Shown: positions 47,957 to 57,399 of the stretch, piece after piece
Position numbering within the stretch: the stretch's first letter is position 1
Layout of the letters: every line of letters starts with the position of its first letter
Assembly: GCF_016906305.1 (NCBI RefSeq)
Contig: NZ_JADDOL010000004.1
Location: 186,001 to 250,000, forward strand
Reading direction: 5' to 3'
Source: Alloalcanivorax marinus
Lineage (GTDB): Bacteria > Pseudomonadota > Gammaproteobacteria > Pseudomonadales > Alcanivoracaceae
Length of the DNA stretch: 64,000 bases
The notes under the pieces: generated by a model
What the model was told of the DNA's origin: nothing
The model's database searches: none
The model's input: only the letters and a program-made list of their open reading frames with translations
Translations under genes and position numbers: made by a program

Positions 47957-49333
47957 ATGTCGTTCTCCCTTTCCCTGGACCGCCGCGGTTTTCTCAAGGC
48001 GCTGACGGCCACCGCCGGGGCCGGTGCCCTCGCCGGCCTGAGTGGCGCCGCCCGGGCCGCCGACGCCGCCACGCCCTGGCAAAACTGGTCCGGCAACCAA
48101 AGCGCCCGCCCCCGTAACCTGGCCTATCCCGCCGACGAAGACGGCCTGATTGAGCTGATCGGCCAGAGTAAAGGCACGGTGCGGGCCTTCGGTGGCAGCC
48201 ATTCGTTCAGCGGCGTGGTGCCCACCGACGACACCCTGATCTCCCTGGAAGCCCTCAGCGGCCTGCACGCCAACGACGACGGTGCCCTGCGCTTCGGCGC
48301 CGGCACCCGCATCGCCCAGGCCGGCGCCCGGGCCTGGGACGAGGGGCGCAGCCTGACCAACGAGCCGGACATCAACCTGCAGTCCCTGGCCGGCGCCATC
48401 GCCACCGGCACCCACGGCACCGGCCTGGGGTTGCCGTGTCTCTCCGGCCAGGTGGAAGCGCTGACGCTGATCGATATGGCCGGGCGCCGCCATGCCCTTA
48501 CCGCCGCCGACGGCGATCTGTTCCACGCGGCGCGCTGCTCGGTGGGCGCCCTGGGCCTGATCACCGACGTGACCCTGCGCACCGAGCCCGCCTACCGGCT
48601 GGAAGAACACACCTGGACCCTGCCCCTGGACGAGGCCATGGCGTTCGTGGAAAGCGAAAAGGACAACTTCCGTAATATCGAATTTTTCGCCTTCCCTCTG
48701 GGCGGCACCGCCATCGTCAAAACCATGTCGCTCACCGATCGGCAGGACGACAATCTGGCCCAGGACGACAGCAACGACCTGCTGGAACTGGTCTGCGAGC
48801 TGGCCATGCGCGCCGGCTGGCTGACGCCGTCCCTGCAGAAACTGGTCACCCTGTTCGTGGAAGAGAACCGGCGTTGGGGCCCGGCCCACCGGATCTACGC
48901 CAACCGCCGCACGGTGCGTTTCAACGAGATGGAATACACGGTGCCGGCGGAACGCGGCATCGAGTGCCTGCGCAAGGTCTGCGACACCCTGCGTCAACAG
49001 GACCTGAACGTGTTCTTTCCCATCGAGTTCCGTTACGTGGCCGCCGACGACAGCCTGCTGTCCATGTTCAGCGGCCGCCCCGGCGCCAGCCTGTCGGTGC
49101 ACCAGTATTACAAGCAGGATCACCGGCCGGTGTTCGCCGCCGTGGAACCGGTGCTGCGCGCCTGCGAGGGCCGGCCCCACTGGGGCAAGCTGCATTCCCT
49201 GGGCGCCCGGGAGCTGCGCGGCCTGTACCCGCGCTTCGACGACTTCCAGGCCATACGCCGCGAACTGGACCCCCAGGGGCGTTTGCTCAATGCGCACCTC
49301 AAGAAGGTGTTCGTGGACGGAGCACCGGCATGA
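47957..49333 (+). CDS. FAD-linked lactone oxidase-like protein (VAO/ALO family), exported
   Basis: A 458-residue oxidase-type flavoprotein. The N terminus carries DRRGFLKALTATAGAGALAG, a twin-arginine-like signal (one clear Arg pair, RR), cleaved near ARAAD. The FAD domain follows with the PADEDGLIELI and VRAFGGSHSFSGVVPTDD segments and GTHGTGLGLPCLSGQVEALT; the C-terminal ALO domain has NVFFPIEFRYVAADDSLLS and WGKLHSLGARELRGLYPRFD. It resembles L-gulonolactone/D-arabinonolactone oxidases, but bacterial relatives include alditol oxidases. Its stop overlaps the next start (ATGA), so it is paired with the PLP protein. Confidence 0.82.
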   Translation: MSFSLSLDRRGFLKALTATAGAGALAGLSGAARAADAATPWQNWSGNQSARPRNLAYPADEDGLIELIGQSKGTVRAFGGSHSFSGVVPTDDTLISLEALSGLHANDDGALRFGAGTRIAQAGARAWDEGRSLTNEPDINLQSLAGAIATGTHGTGLGLPCLSGQVEALTLIDMAGRRHALTAADGDLFHAARCSVGALGLITDVTLRTEPAYRLEEHTWTLPLDEAMAFVESEKDNFRNIEFFAFPLGGTAIVKTMSLTDRQDDNLAQDDSNDLLELVCELAMRAGWLTPSLQKLVTLFVEENRRWGPAHRIYANRRTVRFNEMEYTVPAERGIECLRKVCDTLRQQDLNVFFPIEFRYVAADDSLLSMFSGRPGASLSVHQYYKQDHRPVFAAVEPVLRACEGRPHWGKLHSLGARELRGLYPRFDDFQAIRRELDPQGRLLNAHLKKVFVDGAPA

Positions 49334-50610
49334 AACGACGCACTTTTCTGATCGGTCTTGGCGGCGGCCTGGCGATGGCCTGGTGGCTCAAACCCGGCGA
49401 CCGGGGCGCGCCCCACGCGCCCTATTTCCAGACGCTCAACGATCTGTTCCGGGCCCAGGGGCCCGGCCGCCCGGTGCTGCTGATCGACCGCCAGCGGCTG
49501 GCCGCCAATTGTCGGCGTCTCACCGCCTTATTACCGCCCGGCCGCGATTACCGCATCGTCGCCAAGTCCCTGCCCAGCGTGCCGCTGATCCGCGAGGTGA
49601 TGGCCCTCACCGGCACCCGCCGGGTGATGGTGTTTCATCAGCCCTTTATCACCGCCCTGGCGGCGGCGGAGCCGGGCTGCGATCTTCTGCTCGGCAAGCC
49701 CATGCCCGTCAACGCGGCGGCGCGCTTCTATGAGGAGCTGCCGGCCGACGCCGGGTTCGACCCGGACCAGCAGTTGCAGTGGCTAATCGACAGCGAAGCG
49801 CGGCTGCGGGAATATCTGACTTTGGCGCGTCGCCTGCGGCGTCGTCTGCTGGTGAACATTGAACTGGACGTGGGGCTGCATCGCGGCGGCCTGGCCGAAC
49901 CGGCTCAACTGGACGCGCTGCTGACACTGATCGAAGCGCACCCGGACCGGCTCGGCTTCAGCGGCTTCATGGGCTACGACGCCCATGTGGGCAAGCTGCC
50001 CGCCGTGGTGGAAAGCCGCGAGAACTCCTTGCGCAAGAGCCAGGCGGTGTACCAGGGCTTTATCGACCGCCTTTACCGATTGCAGCCGAAATACCGGGAG
50101 CAACGTCTGACCTTCAACGGCGCCGGCAGCCCCACCGTGGCCCTGCACGGCGACGAGACCCCGCTCAACGAACTGGCCGCCGGCTCGGCGCTGGTCAAAC
50201 CCACGGACTTCGATCTGGACACCCTGGCGGACTTCGAGCCCGCCGCCTTTATCGCGGCGCCGGTGCTCAAGGCGATGGACGGCCTGCACCTGCCCGGTCC
50301 CCTGCCGCTGGGCGACGCCTGGGCCCTGTGGGATCCAAACCGGGCGCGCACCTATTTTATTTACGGCGGTTACTGGAAAGCCGAGCCGGTGTCGCCGGCG
50401 GGCATCGCGGCCAACAGCCTGTACGGCGTGAGCACCAACCAGATGATGTACAACGGCGCGGACAGCACCGCCCTGGAAGTGAACGACCAGATTTTCTTTC
50501 GCCCCACGCAAAGCGAATTCGTACTGCTGCAGTTCGGCGACCTGGCCGCCGTCTCCGACGGCACTCTCCAGGACTGGTGGCCGCCGCTCCCACAAGGCGG
50601 GGGAGCCTGA
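49330..50610 (+). CDS. Exported PLP-dependent protein, alanine racemase/D-threonine aldolase fold
   Basis: A 426-residue protein. The N terminus (MKRRTFLIGLGGGLAMAWWL) looks like a twin-arginine or membrane-anchor signal. The PLP barrel begins with PVLLIDRQRLAANCRRL and has the likely Schiff-base Lys in DYRIVAKSLPS, then NIELDVGLHRGGL, GFSGFMGYDAHVGKLPAVV and the C-terminal beta domain typical of DSD1/metal-dependent aldolases. It is translationally coupled to the FAD oxidase. Export of a PLP enzyme together with a flavin oxidase suggests periplasmic oxidation or interconversion of an amino or hydroxy compound. Substrate unknown. Confidence 0.72.
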   Translation: MKRRTFLIGLGGGLAMAWWLKPGDRGAPHAPYFQTLNDLFRAQGPGRPVLLIDRQRLAANCRRLTALLPPGRDYRIVAKSLPSVPLIREVMALTGTRRVMVFHQPFITALAAAEPGCDLLLGKPMPVNAAARFYEELPADAGFDPDQQLQWLIDSEARLREYLTLARRLRRRLLVNIELDVGLHRGGLAEPAQLDALLTLIEAHPDRLGFSGFMGYDAHVGKLPAVVESRENSLRKSQAVYQGFIDRLYRLQPKYREQRLTFNGAGSPTVALHGDETPLNELAAGSALVKPTDFDLDTLADFEPAAFIAAPVLKAMDGLHLPGPLPLGDAWALWDPNRARTYFIYGGYWKAEPVSPAGIAANSLYGVSTNQMMYNGADSTALEVNDQIFFRPTQSEFVLLQFGDLAAVSDGTLQDWWPPLPQGGGA

Positions 50611-50618
50611 AGCCTTCG

Positions 50619-50646
50619 TTTTAACTTTTAACTTTTAACTTTTAAC
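50619..50646. repeat. Four tandem copies of a 7-bp repeat
   Basis: TTTTAAC is repeated four times without error (50619-50625, 50626-50632, 50633-50639, 50640-50646), immediately after the PLP-protein gene and before the BOF gene. The composition differs sharply from the flanks. It could vary in copy number by slippage and alter the spacing of the downstream promoter. Confidence 0.9.
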
Positions 50647-50731
50647 TCGCCATTTGATCCTCCTTTACAAAACGAGCGCCGATTCCAATGCGATACTTCC
50701 TACTCGTATCGAGCGAACAAGGAGGATTGCC

Positions 50732-51082
50732 ATGAAAAAGCTGATCATCGCCACCGCCCTCGCGGGCGCCTTCTCCCTGGCCCATGCCGGTGACGCCATC
50801 AAAGCCGACAGCGCCGCCATCAAGCAGGGCATCGAGGAAGGCCAGATGGTCCACGTGACCGGCGAAGTCACCCAGGTTCTCGAAGACGAGCACTACATGC
50901 TCAAGGACAGCGCCGGCACCATCGAGATCGAACTGGACAACGATCTCAGCGGTGATCGCCAGCTGCCGGTCGGCACCCGGCTGGACGTGGTCGGTGAAGT
51001 GGACCACGACGATGGCCGCACCCTGGTGGAAGTGGAGAAAGTGAACTCCATGCAGGGCGCGGACATGGACGGCGATAGCTGA
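50732..51082 (+). CDS. BOF (bacterial OB-fold) periplasmic protein, YgiW/YdeI-like
   Basis: A 116-residue protein. ATG 50732 follows AAGGAGG. The signal peptide MKKLIIATALAGAFSLAHAG is cleaved after AHA. The OB-fold core reads GQMVHVTGEVTQVLEDEHYML then KDSAGTIEIELDNDL and GTRLDVVGEVDHDDG, the usual BOF pattern. Family members help resistance to metals, peroxide or cationic peptides; the ligand is unknown. The C-terminal tail is acidic. Confidence 0.85.
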   Translation: MKKLIIATALAGAFSLAHAGDAIKADSAAIKQGIEEGQMVHVTGEVTQVLEDEHYMLKDSAGTIEIELDNDLSGDRQLPVGTRLDVVGEVDHDDGRTLVEVEKVNSMQGADMDGDS

Positions 51083-51215
51083 TCCATAGCCCAGAATGGC
51101 CGGGGCGCCCGCCCCGGCCCGTTCCTTTTTCCTCACTGCGTTACTTTTTCAAGCCTTCCCTCAAGTCCCCCCTCAAACCCGGCCATTACGACAACGCTTT
51201 CCACCATCAGGACCA

Positions 51216-52535
51216 TTACCGCCCGCGTGTCTGGGCGGCACTCCAGTCCACGTGACGGGTGAGCACCATCACCGTCGCCAGGGTCACGAACAGCAGCGAC
51301 GACCCCATCAGCAGCGCAAAGTCCTCGGCGTTCAGGATCGCGTAAATCAACGCCAACACCAGTGCCTGGGCGCCGGCGAACCCCCACCCCGCCCTGGCCG
51401 AGCGCAACACCGCGCCGAGATAAACGCCGATCACTCCGACACAGGCCACCCCGCCGAGGCCATAGGCCCAGGCGAAATCCAGATGCTCGCCCAGCGCCAC
51501 GAGCAGCAGATAGAACATGGCCAGCGCCAGCCCCACCAGCAGGTATTGCATCGGATGCACCGGCAGCCGCCGCATCACCTCGAACAGAAAGAACGCGGCG
51601 AAGGTGAGGCCAACGATCAGATAGCTGTATTTCAACGCCCGCTCGCTGGACAGCAAACCGGTGACCGGCTGCACCAGCTCCACCCGCAGCGCCTTCTGAC
51701 TGTCCGGGCACAGAGCATTGTCACCGGCGCAGCTGATGGCGCCGGCCGCCGCCAGACTGTTGGTGTACCAGCGCCCCATGAAACCTTCGTCGCCCACTTC
51801 CCGCTCCGCCGGCAACAACAAACCGGTGAAGCCAGGGTGCGGCCAGTCACCGCGCACCATCATGCGGGTTTCCTTGGCCAGGGGCAGCGCCGCCAGCGAA
51901 CGGCTGCCATTGAGATTGAGTTCCACGGACACGGTGAAGGGGCCGGTCAGATCGTCCGGCAACCGGGCCACCAGCACATTGCCACCCAGGGAATCCGGGA
52001 TCTCGTCGGGCTCCAGCAGCGTCAGGGTGCGGTCGCCGATACGCAGGCGCGGCCGCTCGGCGAGGCCGCGCAGATCCCCCACCCGCAACATCAGCCAGGC
52101 ATCGCGCTCATCACGGAAAGCCGGTTCCCGGGGCTCGCCCCAGCCCGCCGGAAAAGCGGCCTCCACGTTGAGCTGGCTGCGGTAAACCGGCGTGCCATAG
52201 ATACCCCGATACAGCGTTCGGGTCCGCAGCCGCCCGTCGATGGCCAACGTCTCCGGAACCCGGGCCACCCGTTCGTGACGGGCTTCCACCCGTGACCGGG
52301 GCTCGCCGGTTTCCTTGTCGGTGTACATCACCTCGTAGGGGCGCACCTGGGGCACCAGAATCACCGGCCCGGACAGGGTCTGTTCGCCGCCGTACTGGTC
52401 GCTGATTTGCGCGCTCACCAACATCGCCCGTTGCTGGCGTTCGTTGATCTTCGCCTGGATCATCAGCAGCGGCACCACCAACACCAGCATCAGGCCGGCG
52501 ATGATCAGGATTTTTTTCAATGGACTCTGGGCCAT
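51216..52535 (-). CDS. creD: Inner membrane protein CreD
   Basis: A 439-residue protein with one N-terminal helix (LLIIAGLMLVLVV-like segment at residues 9-24), a large periplasmic domain, and five to six helices clustered in the C-terminal 150 residues (SYLIVGLTFAAFFLFEVMRR, PMQYLLVGLALAMFYLLLVA). The family signature HPMQYLLVGLALAMFYLLL and LSGPVILVP are present. CreD is the main target of CreBC and is linked to envelope integrity and beta-lactam response in pseudomonad relatives. It follows creC with a 75-bp gap. Confidence 0.92.
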   Translation of the reverse strand: MAQSPLKKILIIAGLMLVLVVPLLMIQAKINERQQRAMLVSAQISDQYGGEQTLSGPVILVPQVRPYEVMYTDKETGEPRSRVEARHERVARVPETLAIDGRLRTRTLYRGIYGTPVYRSQLNVEAAFPAGWGEPREPAFRDERDAWLMLRVGDLRGLAERPRLRIGDRTLTLLEPDEIPDSLGGNVLVARLPDDLTGPFTVSVELNLNGSRSLAALPLAKETRMMVRGDWPHPGFTGLLLPAEREVGDEGFMGRWYTNSLAAAGAISCAGDNALCPDSQKALRVELVQPVTGLLSSERALKYSYLIVGLTFAAFFLFEVMRRLPVHPMQYLLVGLALAMFYLLLVALGEHLDFAWAYGLGGVACVGVIGVYLGAVLRSARAGWGFAGAQALVLALIYAILNAEDFALLMGSSLLFVTLATVMVLTRHVDWSAAQTRGR

Positions 52536-52610
52536 GGTCGTCTCCCTGGATTCGGAGCGGCCAGCTTGCCCGGTGAAGATGGGGGAATTGTGGGGATTGC
52601 GTGTGCGTCG

Positions 52611-54026
52611 TCAGCCGAGGCAAAGCGTAACGCGGACGCCGTGGTCGAGGTTTTCGACGCGCAGCCAGCCGCCGTGCAGTTCGGCCACTTCGCGGACCAT
52701 GGCCAGGCCCAGCCCGGAGCTTTTCTCGTGGCCCGGCGCCGGCAGGGAATAAAACCGTTCACTGACCCGGTCCAGCGCATAGTCCGGAATGCGCGGCCCG
52801 TGATTGGTCACGGTGACACCGCCGGTATCGCCGTGCCGCCAGCCGGCCACCACCAGGGTGGAGCCGGGGTCGGCGAAGCGCAGCCCATTGTCGAGCAGGT
52901 TGAACAACGCCAGCCGGGCGGTGTCCGGGTCCACGCGCAGCACCGCCTCACCCTCCAGCGCCACCGTCAGTGTCTTTTCATCGAGCAGCACCTGGCGGCT
53001 GCGGCGCCACTCGTCAAGCAGCGGCGCCAGACCCTGATCGCGCCGGGGCGGCAGGCTTTCCAGTTTCTCCAGCCGCGCCAGCGCCAGCATGCGATCCAGC
53101 AGATCACTGAGCCGCTGGCTCTCGTGCACCACATTGTCGGTCAGGCGATGCAGCGCCGGGTCGGCCACTTCCTCGGCGAGAATTTCCCCGGCCCCTCGAA
53201 TCGCCGCCAGCGGGCTTTTCATTTCGTGGGTGAGCATGGCGGTGTGATTTTCCAGGCGGGACCGTTCCTCCAGCCCGCGACGCATGGCGGTGACCGCCCG
53301 CGCCAGATCGTGAATTTCATCGCGCACCCGGAAGCGCGGTGGCGCCGGCCGGCCGCCTTCCGCCACCGCCAGCGCATAGGCACGCAGGCGGCCCACCCGG
53401 CGGCTGATCCACCAGGCCAGGCCGACGCCCAGCAGCAGACACACCGCCAGCGCCATCCAACCGTAGCGGATCAGTCGCGCCTCCGCCTGGGCCACGAACG
53501 GCTGAATCGAGGCGCCGGGCTTGCCCAGGGTGACCACGCCGATCAAGGTGCCGTCGTGACGCACCGGCGCCGCCACGTACAGCACCGAGGAGGTGGGATC
53601 GTCCGGGTCGGAGCGGGTGGTGCGGGCGCCGTACTTGCCCTGCAGGGTCAGCAGCACATCGTTCCACCGCGAGAAATCCTCGCCCTCGTTCAGGCCCTGG
53701 GAATCAAAGCGCACCACGCCCCGGGCATCGGTGACGTACACATGGGTGTCGGTGCGGTTCTTGTCGAGCCCCCAGATGGTGGCGGCGGGGGCGCGTTCCG
53801 CGTAGCGCTGCAGCGCGGCGCGCAAGTCCGGGGTGATGGTGAGCCGCTGGTCGCGTGCGTCCGAGGCAATGATTTCCGCCAACAGATTGGCGGCGTCCAC
53901 CAGGGTTTCCTCCGCCGACTGGCGCACCAGCGGCTTGGCCTCGCCCAGCACCAGGTCCATGGTGAACCAGCTCACCAGCCCCATGACCAGGAAGAAAATC
54001 AGCAGCAGCTGGCGGCTCAGCTTCAT
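52611..54026 (-). CDS. creC: Sensor histidine kinase CreC
   Basis: A 471-residue kinase. The start at 54026 (MKLSRQLLLI) overlaps the creB stop as ATGA; an upstream in-frame ATG at 54071 is less likely. Two membrane helices (residues 5-25 and near 180) enclose a periplasmic sensor with YVTDARGVVRFDSQG (a PAS-like/sCache segment). HAMP follows, then the H-box HTAMLTHEMKSPLAAIRGAGE, the N-box FNLLDNGLRFA and G-box SSGLGLAMVREVAELHGG. It should phosphorylate CreB. Confidence 0.92.
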   Translation of the reverse strand: MKLSRQLLLIFFLVMGLVSWFTMDLVLGEAKPLVRQSAEETLVDAANLLAEIIASDARDQRLTITPDLRAALQRYAERAPAATIWGLDKNRTDTHVYVTDARGVVRFDSQGLNEGEDFSRWNDVLLTLQGKYGARTTRSDPDDPTSSVLYVAAPVRHDGTLIGVVTLGKPGASIQPFVAQAEARLIRYGWMALAVCLLLGVGLAWWISRRVGRLRAYALAVAEGGRPAPPRFRVRDEIHDLARAVTAMRRGLEERSRLENHTAMLTHEMKSPLAAIRGAGEILAEEVADPALHRLTDNVVHESQRLSDLLDRMLALARLEKLESLPPRRDQGLAPLLDEWRRSRQVLLDEKTLTVALEGEAVLRVDPDTARLALFNLLDNGLRFADPGSTLVVAGWRHGDTGGVTVTNHGPRIPDYALDRVSERFYSLPAPGHEKSSGLGLAMVREVAELHGGWLRVENLDHGVRVTLCLG

Positions 54027-54691
54027 GGCCGTTCCAACACATAGCCCAGGCCCCGCCGGGTGGCGATCCAACCGTCACCGCCCAGCGGCCGCAGCTTGGC
54101 CCGCAGGGTCTTGATATGGGTGTCCACGGCGCGCTCGAAGCTGTCTTCCTCGCTGCCGCAGATATCCAGCAACCGGGCGCGGCTGAATACCCGGCCCGGG
54201 TGACGCACCAGGGCTTCCAGAATCCGATATTCGGAAAGCGTCAGGGACAGGGGCTGATCGCGGAACCAGGCCCGCGCCGCATCGCCGTCCACGCGCCAGT
54301 CCCGCACCGGGGCCCGCGCCGGCGCGGCGCCCTGGCGTTTGAGGATGGCGCGCACCCGGGCCACCACCTCACGGGGGCTGAACGGCTTGGTGACATAGTC
54401 GTCGCCGCCCAGCTCCAGACCCAGGATACGGTCCAGTTCGTCCTCCCGGGCGGTGAGAAACAGCACCGGCACCTCGCTGTCCCGGCGGATCCGCTTGAGC
54501 ACCTCGAAACCGTTGAGGTCCGGCAGGCCCACGTCCAGCACCACCAGCGCCGGCGGGTCCCCTACCAGCACCGCCAGCGCCTGCTCGCCCCGCTCCACAT
54601 GGGTCACCCGGAAGTGTTCCCTCTGCAGGGCGAAGCTCAGCGGCTCCGCCACCCTCGGTTCGTCGTCAACGATCAGAATGTGCGCCGTCAC
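54023..54691 (-). CDS. creB: Response regulator CreB
   Basis: A 222-residue OmpR-type regulator. Receiver: acidic pair in IVDDEPR, phospho-acceptor Asp53 in LVVLDVGLPDLNGFEVL, Lys in VTKPFSPREVVAR. The winged helix has LTLSEYRILEALVRHPGRVF, RAVDTHIKTLRAKLR and TRRGLGYVLE. It heads the creB-creC-creD transcript with coupled creC translation. A TTCAC-N6-TTCAC cre box was looked for upstream of creD and not found. Confidence 0.92.
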   Translation of the reverse strand: MTAHILIVDDEPRVAEPLSFALQREHFRVTHVERGEQALAVLVGDPPALVVLDVGLPDLNGFEVLKRIRRDSEVPVLFLTAREDELDRILGLELGGDDYVTKPFSPREVVARVRAILKRQGAAPARAPVRDWRVDGDAARAWFRDQPLSLTLSEYRILEALVRHPGRVFSRARLLDICGSEEDSFERAVDTHIKTLRAKLRPLGGDGWIATRRGLGYVLERP

Positions 54692-54837
54692 GGTGATCCC
54701 CGTTGCGAAAACGCGGTCATCATAGCACCGGCGCGACGCCTTTCGACCAACGTCGACCCGCTCTTGCCGGCACCCCGGGGCCGTTGCACACTGACGGCCG
54801 GTCTCCGAGATTCCAATAACATCAGCCCGGCGGAACC

Positions 54838-56331
54838 ATGCATTACGACGAACGGCTCGACGGGCCCCTGCCCGAGGTGGATAAGGCGGCCCTGCTGGCC
54901 CGCCTGCAACGCGCGCTGCCCGATCTGCGCCTGCTGCACCGGCGCGAGGACCTGACCCCCTACGAATGCGACGGCCTGTCCGCCTATCGCACCGTGCCCA
55001 TGCTGGTGGCGCTGCCGGAGACCCTGGCGCAGGTACAGGCGCTGATGCGCATTGCCAGCGAGGAAGGCGTGCCGGTGGTGGCGCGGGGCGCCGGCACCGG
55101 CCTGTCCGGCGGCGCCCTGCCGCTGGAGAAGGGCATTCTGCTGGTGATGGCGCGCTTCAACCGCATTCTCGAGATCGACGCCGAGGCCGGCACCGCCCGG
55201 GTACAGCCCGGCGTGCGCAACCTGGCCATTTCCCAGGCCGCCGCGCCCTACGGTCTGTACTACGCGCCGGACCCGTCGTCGCAGATCGCCTGTTCCATCG
55301 GCGGCAACGTGGCGGAGAACGCCGGCGGCGTGCACTGCCTGAAATACGGCCTCACCGTGCACAATCTGCTGAAGCTGGAGATCGTCACCGTGGACGGCGA
55401 GTGCCTGACGCTCGGCAGCGACGCCCTGGATACGCCGGGCTTTGATTTGATGGCCCTGTTCACCGGCTCCGAGGGTATGCTCGGCATCGTCACCGAAATC
55501 ACCGTGAAACTGCTGCCGGCACCGCCCTGCGCCAAGGTGCTGCTGGCCAGCTTCGACAGCGTGGAGAACGCCGGCCAGGCGGTGGCCGACATCATCGCCG
55601 CCGGCGTCATCCCCGGCGGCCTGGAGATGATGGACAACCTGGCGCTGTGCGCCGCCGAGGATTTCGCGCACGCTGGTTACCCTCGGGACGCCGCCGCCAT
55701 TCTGCTGTGCGAACTGGACGGCGTGGAAAGCGACGTGGACGAGGACTGCCAGCGGGTGCGTGCGGTGATGGAAAACGCCGGCGCCACCGACATCCGCCAG
55801 GCCCGCGACGACGCCGAGCGGCAGCGCTTCTGGGCCGGCCGCAAGGCGGCCTTTCCGGCGGTGGGGCGCATCTCGCCGGACTATTACTGCATGGACGGCA
55901 CCATCCCGAAACGGGAGCTGCCCAAGGTGCTGGCCGGCATCGAGGCGCTGTCCCGGGAATACGACCTGCGCGTGGCCAACGTCTTCCATGCCGGCGACGG
56001 CAATATGCACCCGCTGATTCTGTTCGATGCCAATGATAGTGACCAGCTGCACCGGGCCGAGGCCCTGGGCGGACGCATCCTGGAGCTGTGCGTGGCGGTG
56101 GGCGGCAGCATCACCGGCGAGCACGGCGTGGGCCGCGAGAAGATCAACCAGATGTGCAGCCAGTTCGACGCCGACGAGATCACCTGCTTCCACGCGGTGA
56201 AGGCCGCCTTCGATCCCCAGCGGCTGCTCAATCCCGGCAAGAACATCCCCACCCTGAACCGCTGCGCGGAGTTCGGCGCCATGCACATTCATCGCGGCGA
56301 ACTGCCGTTCCCCGAGCTGGAGCGTTTTTGA
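54838..56331 (+). CDS. glcD: Glycolate oxidase subunit GlcD (FAD)
   Basis: A 497-residue FAD-linked oxidase subunit, catalytic in oxidising glycolate or D-lactate to the 2-oxo acid. The VAO-type FAD domain shows PVVARGAGTGLSGGALPLEKG and APYGLYYAPDPSSQIACSIG then GNVAENAGGVHCLKYG; the C-terminal cap has NVFHAGDGNMHPLILFD and GEHGVGREKI. It begins a glcDEF run with overlapping ends, transcribed divergently from creB. No glcC-type regulator is in the window. Confidence 0.93.
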   Translation: MHYDERLDGPLPEVDKAALLARLQRALPDLRLLHRREDLTPYECDGLSAYRTVPMLVALPETLAQVQALMRIASEEGVPVVARGAGTGLSGGALPLEKGILLVMARFNRILEIDAEAGTARVQPGVRNLAISQAAAPYGLYYAPDPSSQIACSIGGNVAENAGGVHCLKYGLTVHNLLKLEIVTVDGECLTLGSDALDTPGFDLMALFTGSEGMLGIVTEITVKLLPAPPCAKVLLASFDSVENAGQAVADIIAAGVIPGGLEMMDNLALCAAEDFAHAGYPRDAAAILLCELDGVESDVDEDCQRVRAVMENAGATDIRQARDDAERQRFWAGRKAAFPAVGRISPDYYCMDGTIPKRELPKVLAGIEALSREYDLRVANVFHAGDGNMHPLILFDANDSDQLHRAEALGGRILELCVAVGGSITGEHGVGREKINQMCSQFDADEITCFHAVKAAFDPQRLLNPGKNIPTLNRCAEFGAMHIHRGELPFPELERF

Positions 56332-57386
56332 TGGGTGACCAGTCCGAGGCCCTGCTGGAGCGGGTGCGCGCCGCCCGCGCCGAGCGCCGCCCGCTGTGCC
56401 CGCGCGGCACCGGGGGCAAAAGCCACCTGGGCCGGCCGGTGGACGGCGAGGTGCTGGATACCCTGGGCCACAGCGGCGTGGTCCATTACGACCCCAGCGA
56501 GCTGGTGGTCACCGCCCGCGCCGGCACCCGGGTCAGCGAACTGATCGCTACCCTGGCGGAGCAGGACCAGATGCTGCCGTTCGAGCCGCCCCTGTTCGGC
56601 GGCGACGCCAGCGTCGGCGGCATGGTGGCCAGCGGCCTGGCCGGCCCGCGCCGGCCCTGGGCCGGTTCGGTGCGGGACTTCGTGCTCGGCACCCGGGTGA
56701 TCACCGGGGAAGGCCAGCACCTGCGCTTCGGCGGCGAGGTGATGAAGAACGTGGCCGGCTACGACCTGTCCCGGCTGATGGCGGGTAGCTTCGGCTGCCT
56801 GGGGCTGATCACGGAAGTGTCGTTCAAGGTGCTACCGCGCCCGCGCGCCACCCGTTCCCTGCAGCTGCGGCTCACCGGCGAACAGGCCCGGGACAACATC
56901 CTGGGCTGGCGCCGCCGCGGCCTGCCCCTGTCCGCCGCCTGTCACGGCGGCGGGCTGCTGCGAATACGGCTGGAGGGCAACCAGGGCTCGGTGGACGCGG
57001 CGGTGGCGGAGATCGGCGGCGAGCCGCTGGAGGACGCGCACTACTGGGAGAAACTGCGCGACCAGCGGCTGCCGTTCTTCGACGGCGCCAAACCGCTGTG
57101 GCGTCTGTCCCTGCCGCCGGCGACGCCGGTGCTGGACCTGCCCGGTGCCCTGCTCAGCGACTGGGGCGGCGCCCAGCGCTGGCTGAAAAGCGACGCGGAC
57201 ACCGACACCCTGCGGCAACTGGCCGCCAGCGCCGGCGGCTCCGCCACCCGTTTCAGCGGCGAGGAACCGGAGGACGCGCCGTTTCAGCCGTTGCCGGCGC
57301 CCCTGTTGCGCTACCACCAGACGTTGAAGGCCCGCCTGGACCCGGACCGGATCTTCAATCCGGGCCGGCTCTACGCGGACCTGTAA
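56331..57386 (+). CDS. glcE: Glycolate oxidase subunit GlcE (FAD-binding)
   Basis: A 351-residue subunit. The ATG at 56331 shares a base with the glcD stop (TGATG), implying tight coupling. It carries the FAD half-domain only: LCPRGTGGKSHLGRP, VVTARAGTRVSELIATLAEQ, PPLFGGDASVGGMVASGLAG and VRDFVLGTRVITGEGQ, VMKNVAGYDLSRLMAGSFG. The C terminus ends in DPDRIFNPGRLY. The length is usual for GlcE. Confidence 0.92.
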   Translation: MGDQSEALLERVRAARAERRPLCPRGTGGKSHLGRPVDGEVLDTLGHSGVVHYDPSELVVTARAGTRVSELIATLAEQDQMLPFEPPLFGGDASVGGMVASGLAGPRRPWAGSVRDFVLGTRVITGEGQHLRFGGEVMKNVAGYDLSRLMAGSFGCLGLITEVSFKVLPRPRATRSLQLRLTGEQARDNILGWRRRGLPLSAACHGGGLLRIRLEGNQGSVDAAVAEIGGEPLEDAHYWEKLRDQRLPFFDGAKPLWRLSLPPATPVLDLPGALLSDWGGAQRWLKSDADTDTLRQLAASAGGSATRFSGEEPEDAPFQPLPAPLLRYHQTLKARLDPDRIFNPGRLYADL

Positions 57387-57399
57387 CCGGAGGCCGGCC

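Noticed and set aside
50619-50646. CRISPR-like array
   Set aside because: Units of 7 bp directly abutting, with no spacers. No array of any kind was seen in the window.
52536-52610. cre box (TTCAC-N6-TTCAC) before creD
   Set aside because: Only one TTCAC half is present; the second half at the required distance is not.
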